DNA of 64,000 nt, taken from assembly GCA_022605405.1 (NCBI GenBank), contig JABYQQ010000001.1, positions 2,976,001-3,040,000 of the forward strand, read 5' to 3'. Origin of the DNA: Earliella scabrosa (lineage: Eukaryota; Basidiomycota; Agaricomycetes; Polyporales; Polyporaceae). The notes under the pieces were generated by a model, which had not been told where the DNA came from, searched no databases, and worked only from the letters and a program-made list of their open reading frames with translations. Both the position numbers and the translations under genes were made by a program. Positions 34,861-46,357 of this stretch are shown here, in pieces (the first letter of the stretch is position 1; each line of letters begins with the position of its first letter).

Positions 34861-35762
34861 GTGGAGAACGTGCAGAAGGTATGGTGAGCAGGTCAGTGGC
34901 GCTCCAGTGAGAGAAGCATTGGTGGCTTTATACAGCTGCGGATCTACCAGGCTTCGCATACTCACTGTCAGCGTCCGGCCGATCCAGCTAATCAAGATCA
35001 CCTAGCGCGCATGGCGCCGTGAAGAAAGCAGATGGAAAGTTGCACCCTTAGCGACCTGCGACTGTGAAACCGTCGCTCCTCGGCATCTAGAACAAAGTCT
35101 CAGCGCCACGCGTTGGGCGATGTCCAGTTTCCGGCGAGTGAACGATCGTTTCATTGCTGTGCTCGGCGGACTGGGACATCGCATGACAGGAACCGGATCC
35201 CAAGAGCGTCAAACAGGCATGTTATCCGGGTTTTCCTGTCGAAGTTCCTCTCGTAAGTCCATCACGCACGAGTCCTGGCCGCCCGAGGCCGCGAGGCAAG
35301 GAAGCGCGACCCCCTGAACCTCCTCCCCGCGTCAATCGCACGTCTCTCTACAATTAAGTCGATGAGCTCCGCCGGCATTTCACTCACGCGTATAGGCTGA
35401 GCGGATATGTCTCCTGGCTCGCAAATTGGAATGTCGTCCTCACGTCATCGTACTATTGCCAAAATTCAGCGATTGCGGGCCGAGAAATAACTACCCTATC
35501 ACGTGCGTCAGCTTTGGTGAAGTAATCCGCTGAACGAGCTGGACAGCATTATTCACCTGGCGATACTGGAGGAGCGGTGCGCATCAGTGCGACTCGGGGG
35601 AGGTGGGAGTCGGGGAGCAGTGCTCGCTGCAGGCGCCCATCCTGTGAAACCGGCTGCCTTTTCGGGTCGCCGACTCTGCCCGATTGGATCTGGAGTGTGC
35701 CAGCAGGCTTATGAGAAACGTGACTGTGTACTACGAACTCGTTCTATGCCCCCGCCGCCCAG
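34861..35762. other. Divergent intergenic region, Zn2Cys6 factor and SLC35-like gene
   Basis: 900 bp shared upstream DNA. No gene, repeat or clear TATA box was found. Confidence 0.45.
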
Positions 35763-37674
35763 ATGGTGAACTCAGCCCAAGCCGCCAATGGTTCCGCTCC
35801 TTTCGGGCCAGCTCGTCCCTCGCAGATCGGGGACCGCCCACATGGCTATGAAGCCGTCCACGTCGCCTCCTTAGCGGAGAAGAAGCGGCTATGGTGGACA
35901 AATGCATTCATCAACTTGTTCTTCATCGCTGGCTGGTATGCTCTCCGAAATGTCGACAAACGGATTTGTAACCATTTTCACAGGTTTTTCTTTGCAACAC
36001 TCCTATCTTTGTACAACAAATGGATGTTCTCACCCGATCGCTACGGGTTCCCATCGCCGCTCTTTGTGACGACTACCCACATGTGGGTGCAGTTCTCGCT
36101 AGCGGCGTTGTTACGCTATACGATGCCTCGACGCTTCCGACCAGATCAAATACCAAGTAGAGAAGACTATGTGTAAGTGTCCCGCATGCCGAAGGCGCAC
36201 TTAGCAACGCGTCATCAACGGGTCATGTCCACGACGCGTTGCTAAGTAGGTCTTCACCAGACTATGTTGTGCGTTACATGGCGTACCCGGGGTTTGGTTG
36301 TATACATCCCTGAGGGATGTCCATGGGATATGTCTCGTGTTTACCGTGCGCATGGCACGTTTACTCACTGTGCGATCACAGTCGCAAGGCTATACCTACC
36401 GGTGTTACGACAGGGTTAGACATCGGGCTCTCTAATCTATCCCTCAAGTTAATTACCCTATCATTCTACAGTAAGTCTGCCTGTCTTGCACAATGCTAGA
36501 AAGAATGCCTCACCGCAAATTACCAGCGATGTGCAAGTCGTCATCCCTCGTCTTCGTTCTCTTATTCGCCTTCTTGCTCAAGCTGGAGAAGTTTTCGTGG
36601 CGGCTGATAGGAGTCATATTCCTCATCTGTGCTGGAGTCCTCCTCATGGTCGCCACGCAAACCCACTTCGTACTGGGAGGCTTCCTGCTCGTCACCTTCG
36701 CCAGCGCGCTAGGTGGTCTCCGTTGGGGCCTGACACAGCTGCTTCTCCGCGACAAGAACATCGGAATGAGCAACCCAGCCGCTACTCTGTTCTGGCTTGC
36801 TCCAATCATGGGCCTCTCGTTGGCCATCACCACACTGCTGGTTGATGGAGTTACCAAGATCTTCAGCGGCCCCTTCTTTAGCACGCCCGGAGACACAGTG
36901 AAGACCCTGTTTTTCTTGATCTGTCCGGGCGTCCTCGCATTCTGCATGGTTCTCAGCGAGTTCTAGTACGTATTTCCGTCAGCCCTGATTACTGCGGGCC
37001 GTAACGTGAGCCTGCACCTTTAGCATCATCCAGCGCGCCGGCGTCGTGCCCATGTCAATCGCTGGGATAGCGAAGGAGGTTACGACAATCATCTGCGCAG
37101 CCTGGTTCTTTGGTGATGAGCTTACGCCGCTCAATATCACCGGCGTAGCAATAACGGCATGCGGTCAGTTGTTTCGCCCCTGTCTCTCAGATGCGATGTT
37201 TGACGTGTCACATTCGCAGGTATCGTACTCTACACGTACCACAAATACAAAAAGAGCATGCAGAGGGACGTCGCACTGGACGCCGATGGAAATCCGCTGC
37301 CGGACGACACCGAGTCGATTGATGGAGACGTTGCGCTTGAGGCAGGAGATCTTGGAGAGAGGGAGCGGCTCACCTCGAACGTGGACGACGAAGCGGACGA
37401 TGAAGTGAGACAGGATGGGGTGCGTTCCCATTATTCTGACCGATCCCGTCGGTAACTAACATTTTGCGGCTAGCGGAGAACCGCAAACATTGAGGGGCGC
37501 TCTGACGATCAGCAGCTGCTGTTCTCCGTGGACGATGACGAGGATGACGAGGACGATGAGCTTCAACACCCAAAACCCGTTCGGCACTCCGACACGCATC
37601 CCCCTCCATATCCTGGCGACAACTCGGTCGAATTGCAGAATGTTTGGCAGACCGACGATGGTCGGCACGGTTAA
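35763..37674 (+). CDS. SLC35C2/YMD8-like nucleotide-sugar or triose-phosphate-type transporter
   Basis: Seven exons (35763-35935, 35984-36172, 36382-36470, 36527-36965, 37024-37163, 37220-37419, 37474-37674) give 476 aa. The protein belongs to the TPT/drug-metabolite transporter superfamily with about ten helices. Markers: A-T-L-L-S-L-Y-N-K-W-M-F in helix 1-2, T-G-L-D-I-G-L-S-N-L-S-L in helix 3, F-Y-T-M-C-K-S-S-S-L-V-F in helix 4, L-G-G-L-R-W-G-L-T-Q in helix 6, and P-L-N-I-T-G-V-A-I-T near the end. This pattern fits SLC35C2/YMD8, Golgi or ER proteins linked to GDP-fucose metabolism in animals. Fungal substrates are not established. A 120-residue acidic cytosolic tail (D-D-D-E-D-D-E-D-D-E) follows. 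Intron 2 is unusually long (209 nt) and holds a perfect stem-loop. Confidence 0.88.
36199..36247 (+). repeat. Perfect 15-bp inverted repeat inside an intron
   Basis: ACTTAGCAACGCGTC (36199-36213) and GACGCGTTGCTAAGT (36233-36247) are exact reverse complements, with a 19-nt loop. They lie inside intron 2 of the SLC35C2-like gene (36173-36381). In the pre-mRNA they would form a stable hairpin that shortens the distance between splice sites. Alternatively it is the footprint of a small inserted element. Confidence 0.85.
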
Positions 37675-38553
37675 TGTTGGACAAGGATGGGATAGGTTTA
37701 GCTCTAGGATGTGTCTCTCATTACTGTACACCACCGCGCTCGCTATCATATTGCATAATGCATCACCGATCGTCGTCGGAATTTGGAGAAGCATGGCCAG
37801 TCATCTGAACGCCAAGGTCGGGCTGGTGCGATGTCGGGCTCCATCCCGTCCGAGCGTCCCGATAGACGTAGTTTGAACCAAGTGACAAGTGTATGCACAT
37901 TGCAGGTACACCGCAGGAATGGCCAGCTGCGCCCATGTACCGGGCTTGTGGCCACCGGTCATGCAAGACTCATCGCATTGCTCTCTCATGGAGCCGACAT
38001 TAATGATTGGCGGCTTCTGTGGGGAACACACCTTGCGCTCACTATCACACTTCTGACACCCGTGAATGTTTTGTGGGTTGCGGACTCGGCCCATTTCCAT
38101 GAATTGGAAGGGGCGTAGTTTCTATTGGATCAATCCGGATATTGTACAAGAAGCCGACAGCCCGCCCGACACTGCATCCTGGGACACTGTCCCTGTGTGA
38201 AGCGACCAGACTCAGTATCATGACAAGAGCAAGCGAAACGTGGGGAGGCTTTGATTTGCAACGGGATTCTGCAATGGGATAGGCGGCAAGAAAGCGGATT
38301 TCACTAGATGGCCGCGTGGGCCGCGCCGCGCGGCTCGACCCCGAATGGCTGCGTTACGTCGGTAACAATGGGGGCCGGAGCCGATTGACGATCGGTGAGT
38401 ACGAGAGGGCTGGGTCACGGAGCTCTTCATGCACCACCATTGGCAATGACACCGTTCGGGCCGTCTGCAGTATGAGGGACGGCAACCGACTGCGGTTCTG
38501 GTGCGCCTTCCGGAGGAACAATGGCGGCCGGTTGAATTCGTGTGGGGTCCCGC
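37675..38553. other. Intergenic between convergent genes
   Basis: Lies between the 3' ends of the SLC35-like gene (plus strand) and MED31 (minus strand). Only short open frames are present and no domain is recognised. Confidence 0.5.
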
Positions 38554-38985
38554 CTAGAGCGAGGTCGATGTTAGACACGTCGGCGGGAACAGTGCAATGC
38601 TGTCTAACCATGTCCGCCAATGATCAAACTGTTTTTGATTTAGGTACTCGCGCCATTCATCCTTTCCAATCTCCGTTCTAAACTCCGCGTGCTGCAAGAG
38701 CTCTAGATGATGGAGAGCATGAGGATACCTGAATGTAACCCGTCAACCATCTGAGAGTCTGAAAGAAGTGATCTACGCTCACAGGATGAAACGCGCATAG
38801 TCCTTTTCCTTCCAGTACAGGAGGTACTTCAGGAAGTTGACAAACGCTGGTTGGCTGAGTATACCCTGTTGGGCAAGAGAATGTAGATAAAATGGGTTCG
38901 CAAGTGATTGAACAAATTCGAGCTCGAGCTCGAAGCGTGCGCGGTTTGCGCTTCGGGCATCCGTTGGAGGTTCGGGTTGAGACAT
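38554..38985 (-). CDS. MED31: Mediator complex subunit 31
   Basis: Two exons (38985-38783, 38728-38554) give 125 aa, the usual length. MED31 (SOH1) sits in the Mediator middle module beside MED7 and helps RNA polymerase II initiation. The highly conserved core is complete. Markers are [34 protein letters not shown], then Y-A-R-F-I-L-Y-P-H-A-L and the closing F-D-H-W-R-T-W. The intron separates the I-L of FIL from the Y of YPH. It shares a 187 bp divergent promoter with the UCH37-like gene. Confidence 0.95.
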
Positions 38986-39172
38986 GGTGGTACACTGGCA
39001 AACAGGCGCTGGTGGCCATTGTTTGGCTCAGATGATCTCGCCAAGCAAACACCCCGATATAGACATACAAACAGTCACATGACGTGCGCGACGCGTCAGA
39101 CTGGAGCCTGGCCAGCAGCCACTGCGTTTCTTGCTTTCGCACCACGGCAACCACCCCAGCTACGTGTCCAGC
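38986..39172. promoter_or_regulatory. Compact bidirectional promoter, MED31 / UCH37-like
   Basis: Only 187 bp separate the two start codons, so both core promoters and 5' UTRs must fit here. No TATA box is visible on either strand. It includes a CACGTGC-like stretch only in degraded form; I make no site call. Confidence 0.6.
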
Positions 39173-40379
39173 ATGTCAGGCGACGACGACTCCAGCGGCT
39201 GGCAACTGACTGAATCTGACCCTGGTGTTTTTACGTGCGACTCGGTGCCACTTCCGTCACGCAAAATTACGAACTGACCGCCTGTAAACCAGGGAGCTAC
39301 TGAAGACTCTCGGGGTCCCACTCGTGGTCGATGACCTGTACTCGCTAGACCCTGCCGCGCTTGCGGAGCTCCAGCCATTGCACGCGCTCATCTTCCTATT
39401 CAAATGGGTAGCGGGCCAGTCAGGCGAGCCTTCCAGTGGCGGCCAGTACGACCCCGAATTCCCCGGCTTCTTCGCGCACCAAGTGGTGAACAACGCATGC
39501 GCCACACTTGCCGTGATGAATGCCATCGCGAACATTCCTGGACTGCAGATGGGCGCCCAGCTGTCGGAGCTTTTCAGCTTCACTGCGGGAATGGACCCTC
39601 AAACGAGCGGCATGGCTATTACAAGCTCCGACTGGCTACGTGAAGCACATAACGCACTGTCCCCGCCGTCCGCGATTTCTCTGGACGGCCTGGATCTTCC
39701 TAAGACGGCGGAGGACGCTTATCACTTCGTTGTGTATATTCCCTATGCCGGGTCGGTGTACGAGTTGGACGGTCTCAAGCAAGCTCCCGTCAGACACGGC
39801 ACGTACTCCGAGGCCGGAGAGGGTTGGGTTGCGAAAGCCAGGTAACGAATATATTCTTGCATTCTAGCATGTTCACCGAAGCATTTCACGGGAACAGAGA
39901 AGTGATAGAAGCTCGCATAGCGACTTATCCACCAGGCGCTGTAAGTGTCTTATCAGACTGTGACCCACCCATTCACCCGTTGATAATCAACGGTTTCCCA
40001 GCTCGAATTCAGTCTTCTAGCCGTGCACGACGACCCGCTTCCGCGTATTCAAGAGCAGCTCGCCACCCTCCAGGCTGCCGGCCGTCAGTCTGAGGCTGGT
40101 GATCTCATGGTCAAGCTCGCTAACGAAAATTCCAAGCGTGAGCGGTGGGCGGTCAGTGACAACCTAATTGTGTTCTATTTGACACGGCTAGGCTGACCGT
40201 TCGTTTATGTACAGTTTGAAAACAGCCTGCGCCGGCACAACTACCTTGGCTTCATCCATGCCCTTCTCCTCGGCATGGCCAAGGCGGGAACGCTACATGC
40301 CGCGAAAGACGGCGCGAAGAAGGCGCTACAGGAGCGAATAGAGAAGCGGAAGAAGGGCGAGGCTATGGACGAGGACTAG
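39173..40379 (+). CDS. UCH37/UCHL5-like ubiquitin carboxyl-terminal hydrolase
   Basis: Five exons (39173-39234, 39293-39841, 39898-39940, 40002-40151, 40215-40379) give 322 aa. The peptidase C12 domain covers residues about 8-230: W-Q-L-T-E-S-D-P-G-V-F-T-E-L-L, the nucleophile Cys in V-V-N-N-A-C-A-T-L-A, the catalytic His in D-A-Y-H-F-V-V-Y-I-P, and the Asp in Y-E-L-D-G-L-K. The C-terminal extension (helices with R-H-N-Y-L-G-F-I-H, then Lys/Glu-rich) is the ULD segment that in UCH37 binds the proteasome receptor Rpn13. Cuts ubiquitin chains at the 19S proteasome in relatives; budding yeast lacks it but fission yeast and basidiomycetes have it. Confidence 0.93.
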
Positions 40380-41009
40380 CATGATCCCAATCTCTCTGCA
40401 CCTATCACCGGCCCCTGTCGCCATGGGAGCTGGACTAGTTATGCATTGAAGTATTAATGGCTCGTCATGAGCCATGTCGCCGTTGTACGACGGATATTCA
40501 GTGTTAAACTGTACTTTCAGCCGGCGTTGTGATAAAGCGACCGCTTCGCACTTCAGCCATCAAGCCCAGCTTGTGGGCGCCTGTCCATCACACCCTTACG
40601 AGATGGCGTTGTGAGGTTTGCGATCGCGTCGCACTATGGCGGACCGACCCGAAGCGGCGCCGTATGGGCTGTGTTTCGTCTGGCGTTTTCCAGATGACCA
40701 TATCCCATAGCTTGGGCATCAACGGTTCACCTCACGATAATGATTATCCTCACTAGTATTGAATCGAGTACCCCGGGCATCCTTCGGGGACGTCACAGTC
40801 GCCGTAAGACATCCGTTCCTCACACAAGTAGCACTGCATCGATTTCGATTTAATGGCGTCTGCATTTCGATCAATGCCGCGGATCAAATTGGCCGAGCCA
40901 CACGGCGAACTCTCCGTTTGTAGGGCACAGCACAAGGTGTTCTTTATGTAGTCACTCAGGGGTGTAGTGAGCTCGTAGCTCAAGCGGTGGACTTGCCGGC
41001 GGGATCAGG
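40380..41009. other. Intergenic between convergent genes
   Basis: Between the UCH37-like stop and the aldo-keto reductase stop. No coding or repeat feature was recognised. Confidence 0.5.
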
Positions 41010-42376
41010 TCACTCCGCGTCTACCGGATTCCAAGTGACTGCGCCGGCCTTTCCCCTATCCAGCGCATCCAGAAGTTGCATGTCCTCCACGTCGAGCGAG
41101 AAGTCGAAGAGCTCCGTGTTCGAGCGGATTCGAGTGGGCGTTGCAGACTTCGGCAATGGAACGAAGCTAGAGTTCCCTCGATGTCAGCCGCTCAAAAACT
41201 CCGTAAATATAGCATCGCGAGGACGGAGTGGACCAACCCATGCTGCAGGGACCATCGGAGGAGAATGTGCGCCGGATCGCGCTTGTGCTGCGGACAAAAT
41301 TATATTCGTGTCAGTTTCGCATACATCAGTGAATCTGGACTTTACCTTCTCGGAGAGCCGCATTAAAATTGGATCATCGAATTGACCACGAATCAGTGGC
41401 GCATAGGCTTGGATAACAATGCCATGTTCACGACAGTAAGCGACTATGGGACGCTGCTGACAGTAGGGGTGAAGCTGGGATAGTAGGTGAGTAAGCGAGC
41501 TTCTCACTACCGGACATGAACTTGTCCTTGCATGTCCTCTCGATCCCTCTGGAGCTCACCTCGATTTGATTGACGGAAGGCGTCTGCAACCCTGCAAGTC
41601 GTATCTCCTCAAGGTGTTTGATTCCGCTAGTGAAGTTCCAGCGATACAGTCATACGTGGATATCCACGGCTTAGATGAGAGAGCTCACAAGTTTGAAACA
41701 CCGACGGTGCGTATCTTCCCAGCGCTCTGGGCATCGAGGAGGGCCCGGTATGTCTGGAGCCTCAGTTCCTTGCCTTTGTATGGATCGTGGATAAGGAATA
41801 GATCGATATATGCTGCCCGGCTTGGCTGATTACTTCGTCATCAAATTGCCTAGACACATACTCGTATCCAATCGTTGGAGCGAGACGTCCACTGCGCGTG
41901 ATGTGGACTCGTAGCCATGGGTCTTGCTGATACATTTCGTGGCTTCAACAAATTCACGCAATGTCATAGATCCCATGCACGCCGGCCAAAACGTAGAACT
42001 CACTAACGAAAACCTCGCTACGGCTCAGTCTGCTTTCTTTCAGTGCACTCCCGACGTGTGCCTCGTTTCTGTATGCTTGTGCAGTGTCGACATGCCTGCT
42101 AGTACTTAGGACTCAACGTCTCCCGGGGGGAGTCGAACGGAGAGGCGCACAGGCGTACCTGTAGCCAGCCCGAAACGCCTCTAGAACGGAGTCGTGGGTC
42201 GTGTAGTTTTGGTAAACCCCGAATCCTAAGCGCGGCATATCAAATCCTGCCATGGTCTGACGGTTAACGCGTTGTATCTTGATATCGCCAGCATAGCCAC
42301 CATGACCAGTTGAAAGTTGAAACAGTTAGTTACCTGTCGACAAGCGAACGGTGGAATTGAGGCCGAGCTCTTCCAT
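41010..42376 (-). CDS. Aldo-keto reductase
   Basis: Nine small exons from the ATG at 42376 (MEELGLNSTVRLST) to the TGA at 41010 join to about 276 aa without a break. In any single frame the gene looks shattered, but standard GT/AG introns restore it. The AKR barrel shows the catalytic tetrad: Asp in H-V-D-T-A-Q, Tyr in A-Y-R-N-E, Lys in T-T-K-C, and His in F-L-I-H-D-P. Other signatures are M-P-R-L-G-F-G-V-Y-Q, V-G-V-S-N-F-G, L-H-P-Y-C-Q-Q-R, and the cofactor motif V-P-L-P-K-S-A-T-P-T-R-I-R-S-N. The family reduces aldehydes and ketones with NADPH in the cytosol. Substrate is unknown. The length is slightly short (usual 280-320). Confidence 0.88.
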
Positions 42377-43666
42377 TGTTCGCTGGCACGGAATGTGTCG
42401 TCTAGGTCAATGCAAAGTAATAGCCGAGGTGAAGTGGTCGATGTGCGGATGAATCATGACGGGAGTTCGTAAGGCGCTCAGAGTCTCAGACCCACCGGAC
42501 CAGCGTCTGTCGTCGTCTCCGAGTCCAGCATTTTGGGATTCAGAACTCGTCAGAACTTGTCATACTCATCGATGGCTGCGGCACAGTTTACAAGCGGCGC
42601 CAATATCACAGCGCTTGAAAAGCGAATGTAAGTAGCTGCTGAATCACTCCGAGAGGTAATTGGCACTTTTGAAGCATCGGGATACTACTACGAGGACTGG
42701 GGGAACGGTTAACCATACCAAGGATTATCTGGAGTGTACTCAACAGCTCCGTACGACTAATGAAGTGAATTATCAGCAAGATGTCTAACGTGCTTGCTCA
42801 CAACCATGAATAAGACTGTGGCACAGAGCTGATCTCAGCTGGCGTACACTGGGAGTTGGCGTTGACAGTTACCAATCATTTTATTCAGCTGCGGCGACGA
42901 CTACGACAAAATCAATTGTGTGCTCAAGACCGACTCTCACGCGGTATGCAAGTGACCGTACGGGTAGCGAACTCGGTCAGAAGCCGGCGAGGGTGGTTCC
43001 TCTCCCCTGAGCCACCCACTGGTCTGGTGCCTACAACCGCCGGGAGTGGCACCGCAGTCGACTCACGTTCCACGCCGTACGTGTCTCAAAGTTCCTTCAG
43101 ATGCCGCCCGAGGTCCGCTCCCGCCGCATACCGCAGAGGTGATCTTGGCTCACCATAGGCTTCACGTTAGGTCGCACGTAAGAGGAGCTCGCCATGAATC
43201 GGCAGGTGTGCCGGACCACCCAGGGAGTGGTCAAGGCAGGTACGAGTCGCTTATCACCATCCCCTCGGCCGACGGCATCACCATGTAGAATTTCGCGAGG
43301 TAAGGGAACTTGGTGAGCGCTGAATACTGAGCTGGTAGCTTGTGAATGGCAGGCGCGCGGCCGCCGTTAGGGTAGGCCCGAAGGACGCCTGATAGTAGAC
43401 CCTAACGCGGATTACAGCGGCACGATGAGCTCGGGAGAACCGCGAAGAACCATGAAGAGACTCCAGAGGACGCACCGAAGCTCATACCAAACATTCTGAA
43501 CTCCACGAGCGTGCAACCCTATGCGCAGACTAGCAGCCAACAACCTCGCCGCTCCGTTCCCGTCGCACAAATGACGTTGCGGGGCGCTTTCGTATCGAGG
43601 TGCATGTAGCGTCAGAGCGCAGAAATCGTAATCATAACAGACGTACATCCAACACAGGGTCTCGTC
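42377..43666. other. Unassigned region with exon-like fragments
   Basis: Upstream of the aldo-keto reductase. On the plus strand an ATG at 42572 (MAAAQFTSGANITALEKR) runs into a GTAAGT donor, and further on a segment encodes C-G-D-D-Y-D-K-I-N-C-V-L-K before a TGA (42889-42955). On the minus strand 43470-43230 a frame with coding-like bias reads L-P-A-Q-Y-S-A-L-T-K-F-P-Y-L-A-K-F-Y-M and ends at a stop. I could not join these into a recognisable gene. They may be a lineage-specific gene or decayed remnants. Confidence 0.35.
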
Positions 43667-45919
43667 TCATGCAATAATGTAGTACACGCGCCACAACCAA
43701 CGCCGGGGTCCCTTCAGCCTCGCCTCCCTCTCCTGGTCGTCGGCCAGGTCGTCTGGCTCTACCTCATGTTCGTCTCTCTTCAGGTCGACGGTCTTCGTGT
43801 CGACAAGGTCGTGGAAAGCGAAGAAGTTTAGCGCGCGGCGCACCCCAGTCGGTCGCTGTTGCGTTTCTGCCGTGGCGCCTTCGGTGGGAAGGACGACAGG
43901 CGCCGAGGGGGCGGACGGTCTCTTGATGAGCATCCAGGCAATGTACATGAACAGCATGACGAAGATCTGGATGTAGTAGGAGACGAAGTCGACCGCAGAG
44001 AACTCGGGGATGACCGAGGGCCATCCTTGGACTACACAGCGAAGTTAGCACGCGGAAGAAGACACGGTGAGGACGGTGGACGCACTGATGATCATGATGA
44101 TGACTGCGATGACGACAAACGGCGGGCCCCATGGCCATGTCCAGGATGCCCGGAACTTGAGCTCGCTCAAAGGGCGTCCCTGGCGAACCCAGGCGCGACG
44201 GAACCGCCAGCTCGCGAGTCCGATTGAGACCCAAGCAATCTGTCATTTCGTTTATCATTGGATGACCTATGCTTTGATTCATAGCGGAGAAGCTCACCTG
44301 GTTGGAGACGCCAACGATGTTCTGCAGCCATCCCCACAATTGGCCGCTGCCGATGAAGCTGGAGCCGAAGCACAGAATGCTGATGCTGCTTGTTGTCAAC
44401 AGCGCGTATAGCGGCACTCCCTTCTTCGTCGTACGCGAGAAGATGGCCGGAGCTTGGTTGGTCACCGAAAGACCGTAGAGTACCCGCGTTCCAGCGAAGA
44501 GCGCGTGGTTACCGGCGGACAAGACGGACGTCAAAATGACCGTATTCATGAAGGACGCGGCCACGGCTGGTTGTCATAGATGGCATTAGTCACATACGCT
44601 GGCGAGAGAAGTGCAGAGTCCTACTTGAGCCCGCCATCTGGAATATGATGGTGAACGGCGACGTAGTGGTCGATTTGTTCGACAGGCCGGGGTATGTATA
44701 GGGAACATTCAACCCCATGAGTAGAATACTCAAGATGTAGAAGATGAGGATTCTGTCAAAGTTCGTCAATGATCTGCTTGGTGGGAGCACGATGGCGAAA
44801 GCAGCTCACCGCCAGAACACGAACTTGACCACGCGGGGCATGTTTCGTGTAGGATTTTTGGTCTCGCCGGCAGTGATGCCGAGGGATTCGGTCCCACCGT
44901 CTGTCATTACAGAACGTTTAGAGTCGACGGCGTGAATGGATGACAGTGGTACGCACATGCAAAACTGGCCGTCACGAAAACTCGAGCGAACCCACCAAAG
45001 CCTCCGACGAACGGAGCACCATCGATGCGCCAGTTCCTTCCACCAATGTATTCGTGCGCCTGATTGCCTCCCGCGTTGACCACAATACCCAGCACGATGA
45101 ATACGACGATGGTGGCGACCTTCAGGGTGGAGAGCCAGTATTCTGCGCATGTTCTGCGCTCAGGCAATGCAATAATAGGGTGACAGAGCGACCTCGTACC
45201 TAATTCTCCATATGCGCGAACGTGGATCGCGTTCACGCTGACCAGGAATACCCAGAATATGAGACTGATGACCCATAGGTTCCAGTCCGTCCAGTACTCC
45301 AACACGAGTTGGGCTGCGGTCAGGTCACCCGCGACAGACACCGCATCGTTGAACCAATAGTTCCAGGAGAGAGCGAAACCGTAGGAAGGCGAGAAGAAAC
45401 GCGTGGAGTACGCGTTGAACGAACCTGAAGCGGTGGGGCGTGTGAGTACGGCCGTCACGAACAATCTATACCGTATGCAAAGGCGATAGCGAAGGCCAAA
45501 ATATGGACAGCGCAAGTGTGTCGTGAAGTACATAGGATTGAACACTCACCAGCGACTGGGTACTGTGTTGCCATCTCTCCCAGCAGCAGAAGAGTAACAT
45601 ACACGATGAACCCAACGATGCTATAGCATATGAGCACGCTCGCCGGACCGCCCTGCGTCAACGCCCTTCCTGTGCCCAAGAACAAGCCCGTCCCAATCGT
45701 CCCCGCAATTGCAATCATGGACACCTGCCGAGCAGACAGGCCGCGGTGCAAGCCCGACCTTGACCTGTCCACCGGCGGGACAGGGAGCGCGCCGACCGCT
45801 ACAGATTGACTGGCATAGTCTTCAGCAATGTCCTCGTCGCTGACCGACGCCGCCTTGGACTTGCGAGTGTCGTACGGTGGCGGAACGACCTCCGGGTCGT
45901 GGTGATCGGTGGGAGCCAT
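43667..45919 (-). CDS. Amino-acid permease, YAT family
   Basis: Multi-exon gene; the first exon is 45919-45550 and the stop is at 43667. The start at 45919 (MAPTDHHDPEVVPPPYD) gives an 80-residue cytosolic N-tail. Helix 1 carries the family signature M-I-A-I-A-G-T-I-G-T-G-L-F-L-G. It is followed by V-G-F-I-V-Y-V-T-L-L-L-L-G-E-M-A-T-Q-Y-P (helix 2), G-F-A-L-S-W-N-Y-W (helix 3), G-T-E-S-L-G-I-T-A-G-E (loop before helix 6), and N-H-A-L-F-A-G-T-R-V-L-Y-G-L (helix 8). The C-tail is acidic. Twelve helices in all fit proton-coupled amino-acid uptake at the plasma membrane (AAP/YAT, TC 2.A.3.10). Specificity cannot be read from sequence. Confidence 0.9.
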
Positions 45920-46357
45920 GGGAGCGCGAGACGGTGGCGCGCTTTCTGTCGAAGGCCGAGGACTGCCAGGAAGACGAGAAAAGCCGGCTGGAAACACGCA
46001 TCGGAGACATTATGTATGTGGAAAAGCAGAGTCAAGTTTTCGCGGAAGGCGCTAATGAGGCGGGATTGCGAGGGGATGGTGCAAGAGCAGAGGTGTTGCC
46101 GAGCTCTGCCCAGCCGACGAGCTCAAGGCCATCGACCCCGCGTTCGCGTGTGGTCGTACCTCTCCAAGCCAAACACGCTGATCCGCTGCGACCCATCCGT
46201 GCTACACTCTTACTGCAACAAAAGTGAGTAGGCTGGTAGATCATAATACAAACATCAGGTACAGGTACAGGCTCGGGAGGAGCTAGAGATGGTGCAATAC
46301 GAGGTCATCAGCAGAGACACACGGTCAATTGCAACAACATCCTGCGTCGTCGTAGCT
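45920..46357. other. Intergenic: permease upstream region
   Basis: Between the permease start and the 3' end of the small NTF2-like candidate, both on the minus strand. No supported gene. The open frames on both strands here are GC-driven. Confidence 0.5.

Noticed and set aside
42121..42160. tRNA-like T-arm (GTTCGACTC) on the minus strand
   Set aside because: No acceptor stem, D-arm or anticodon arm can be drawn; it lies inside an intron of the aldo-keto reductase.
41010..42376. Aldo-keto reductase as a pseudogene
   Set aside because: Single-frame pieces looked broken, but nine exons with GT/AG introns join in phase with the full catalytic tetrad.
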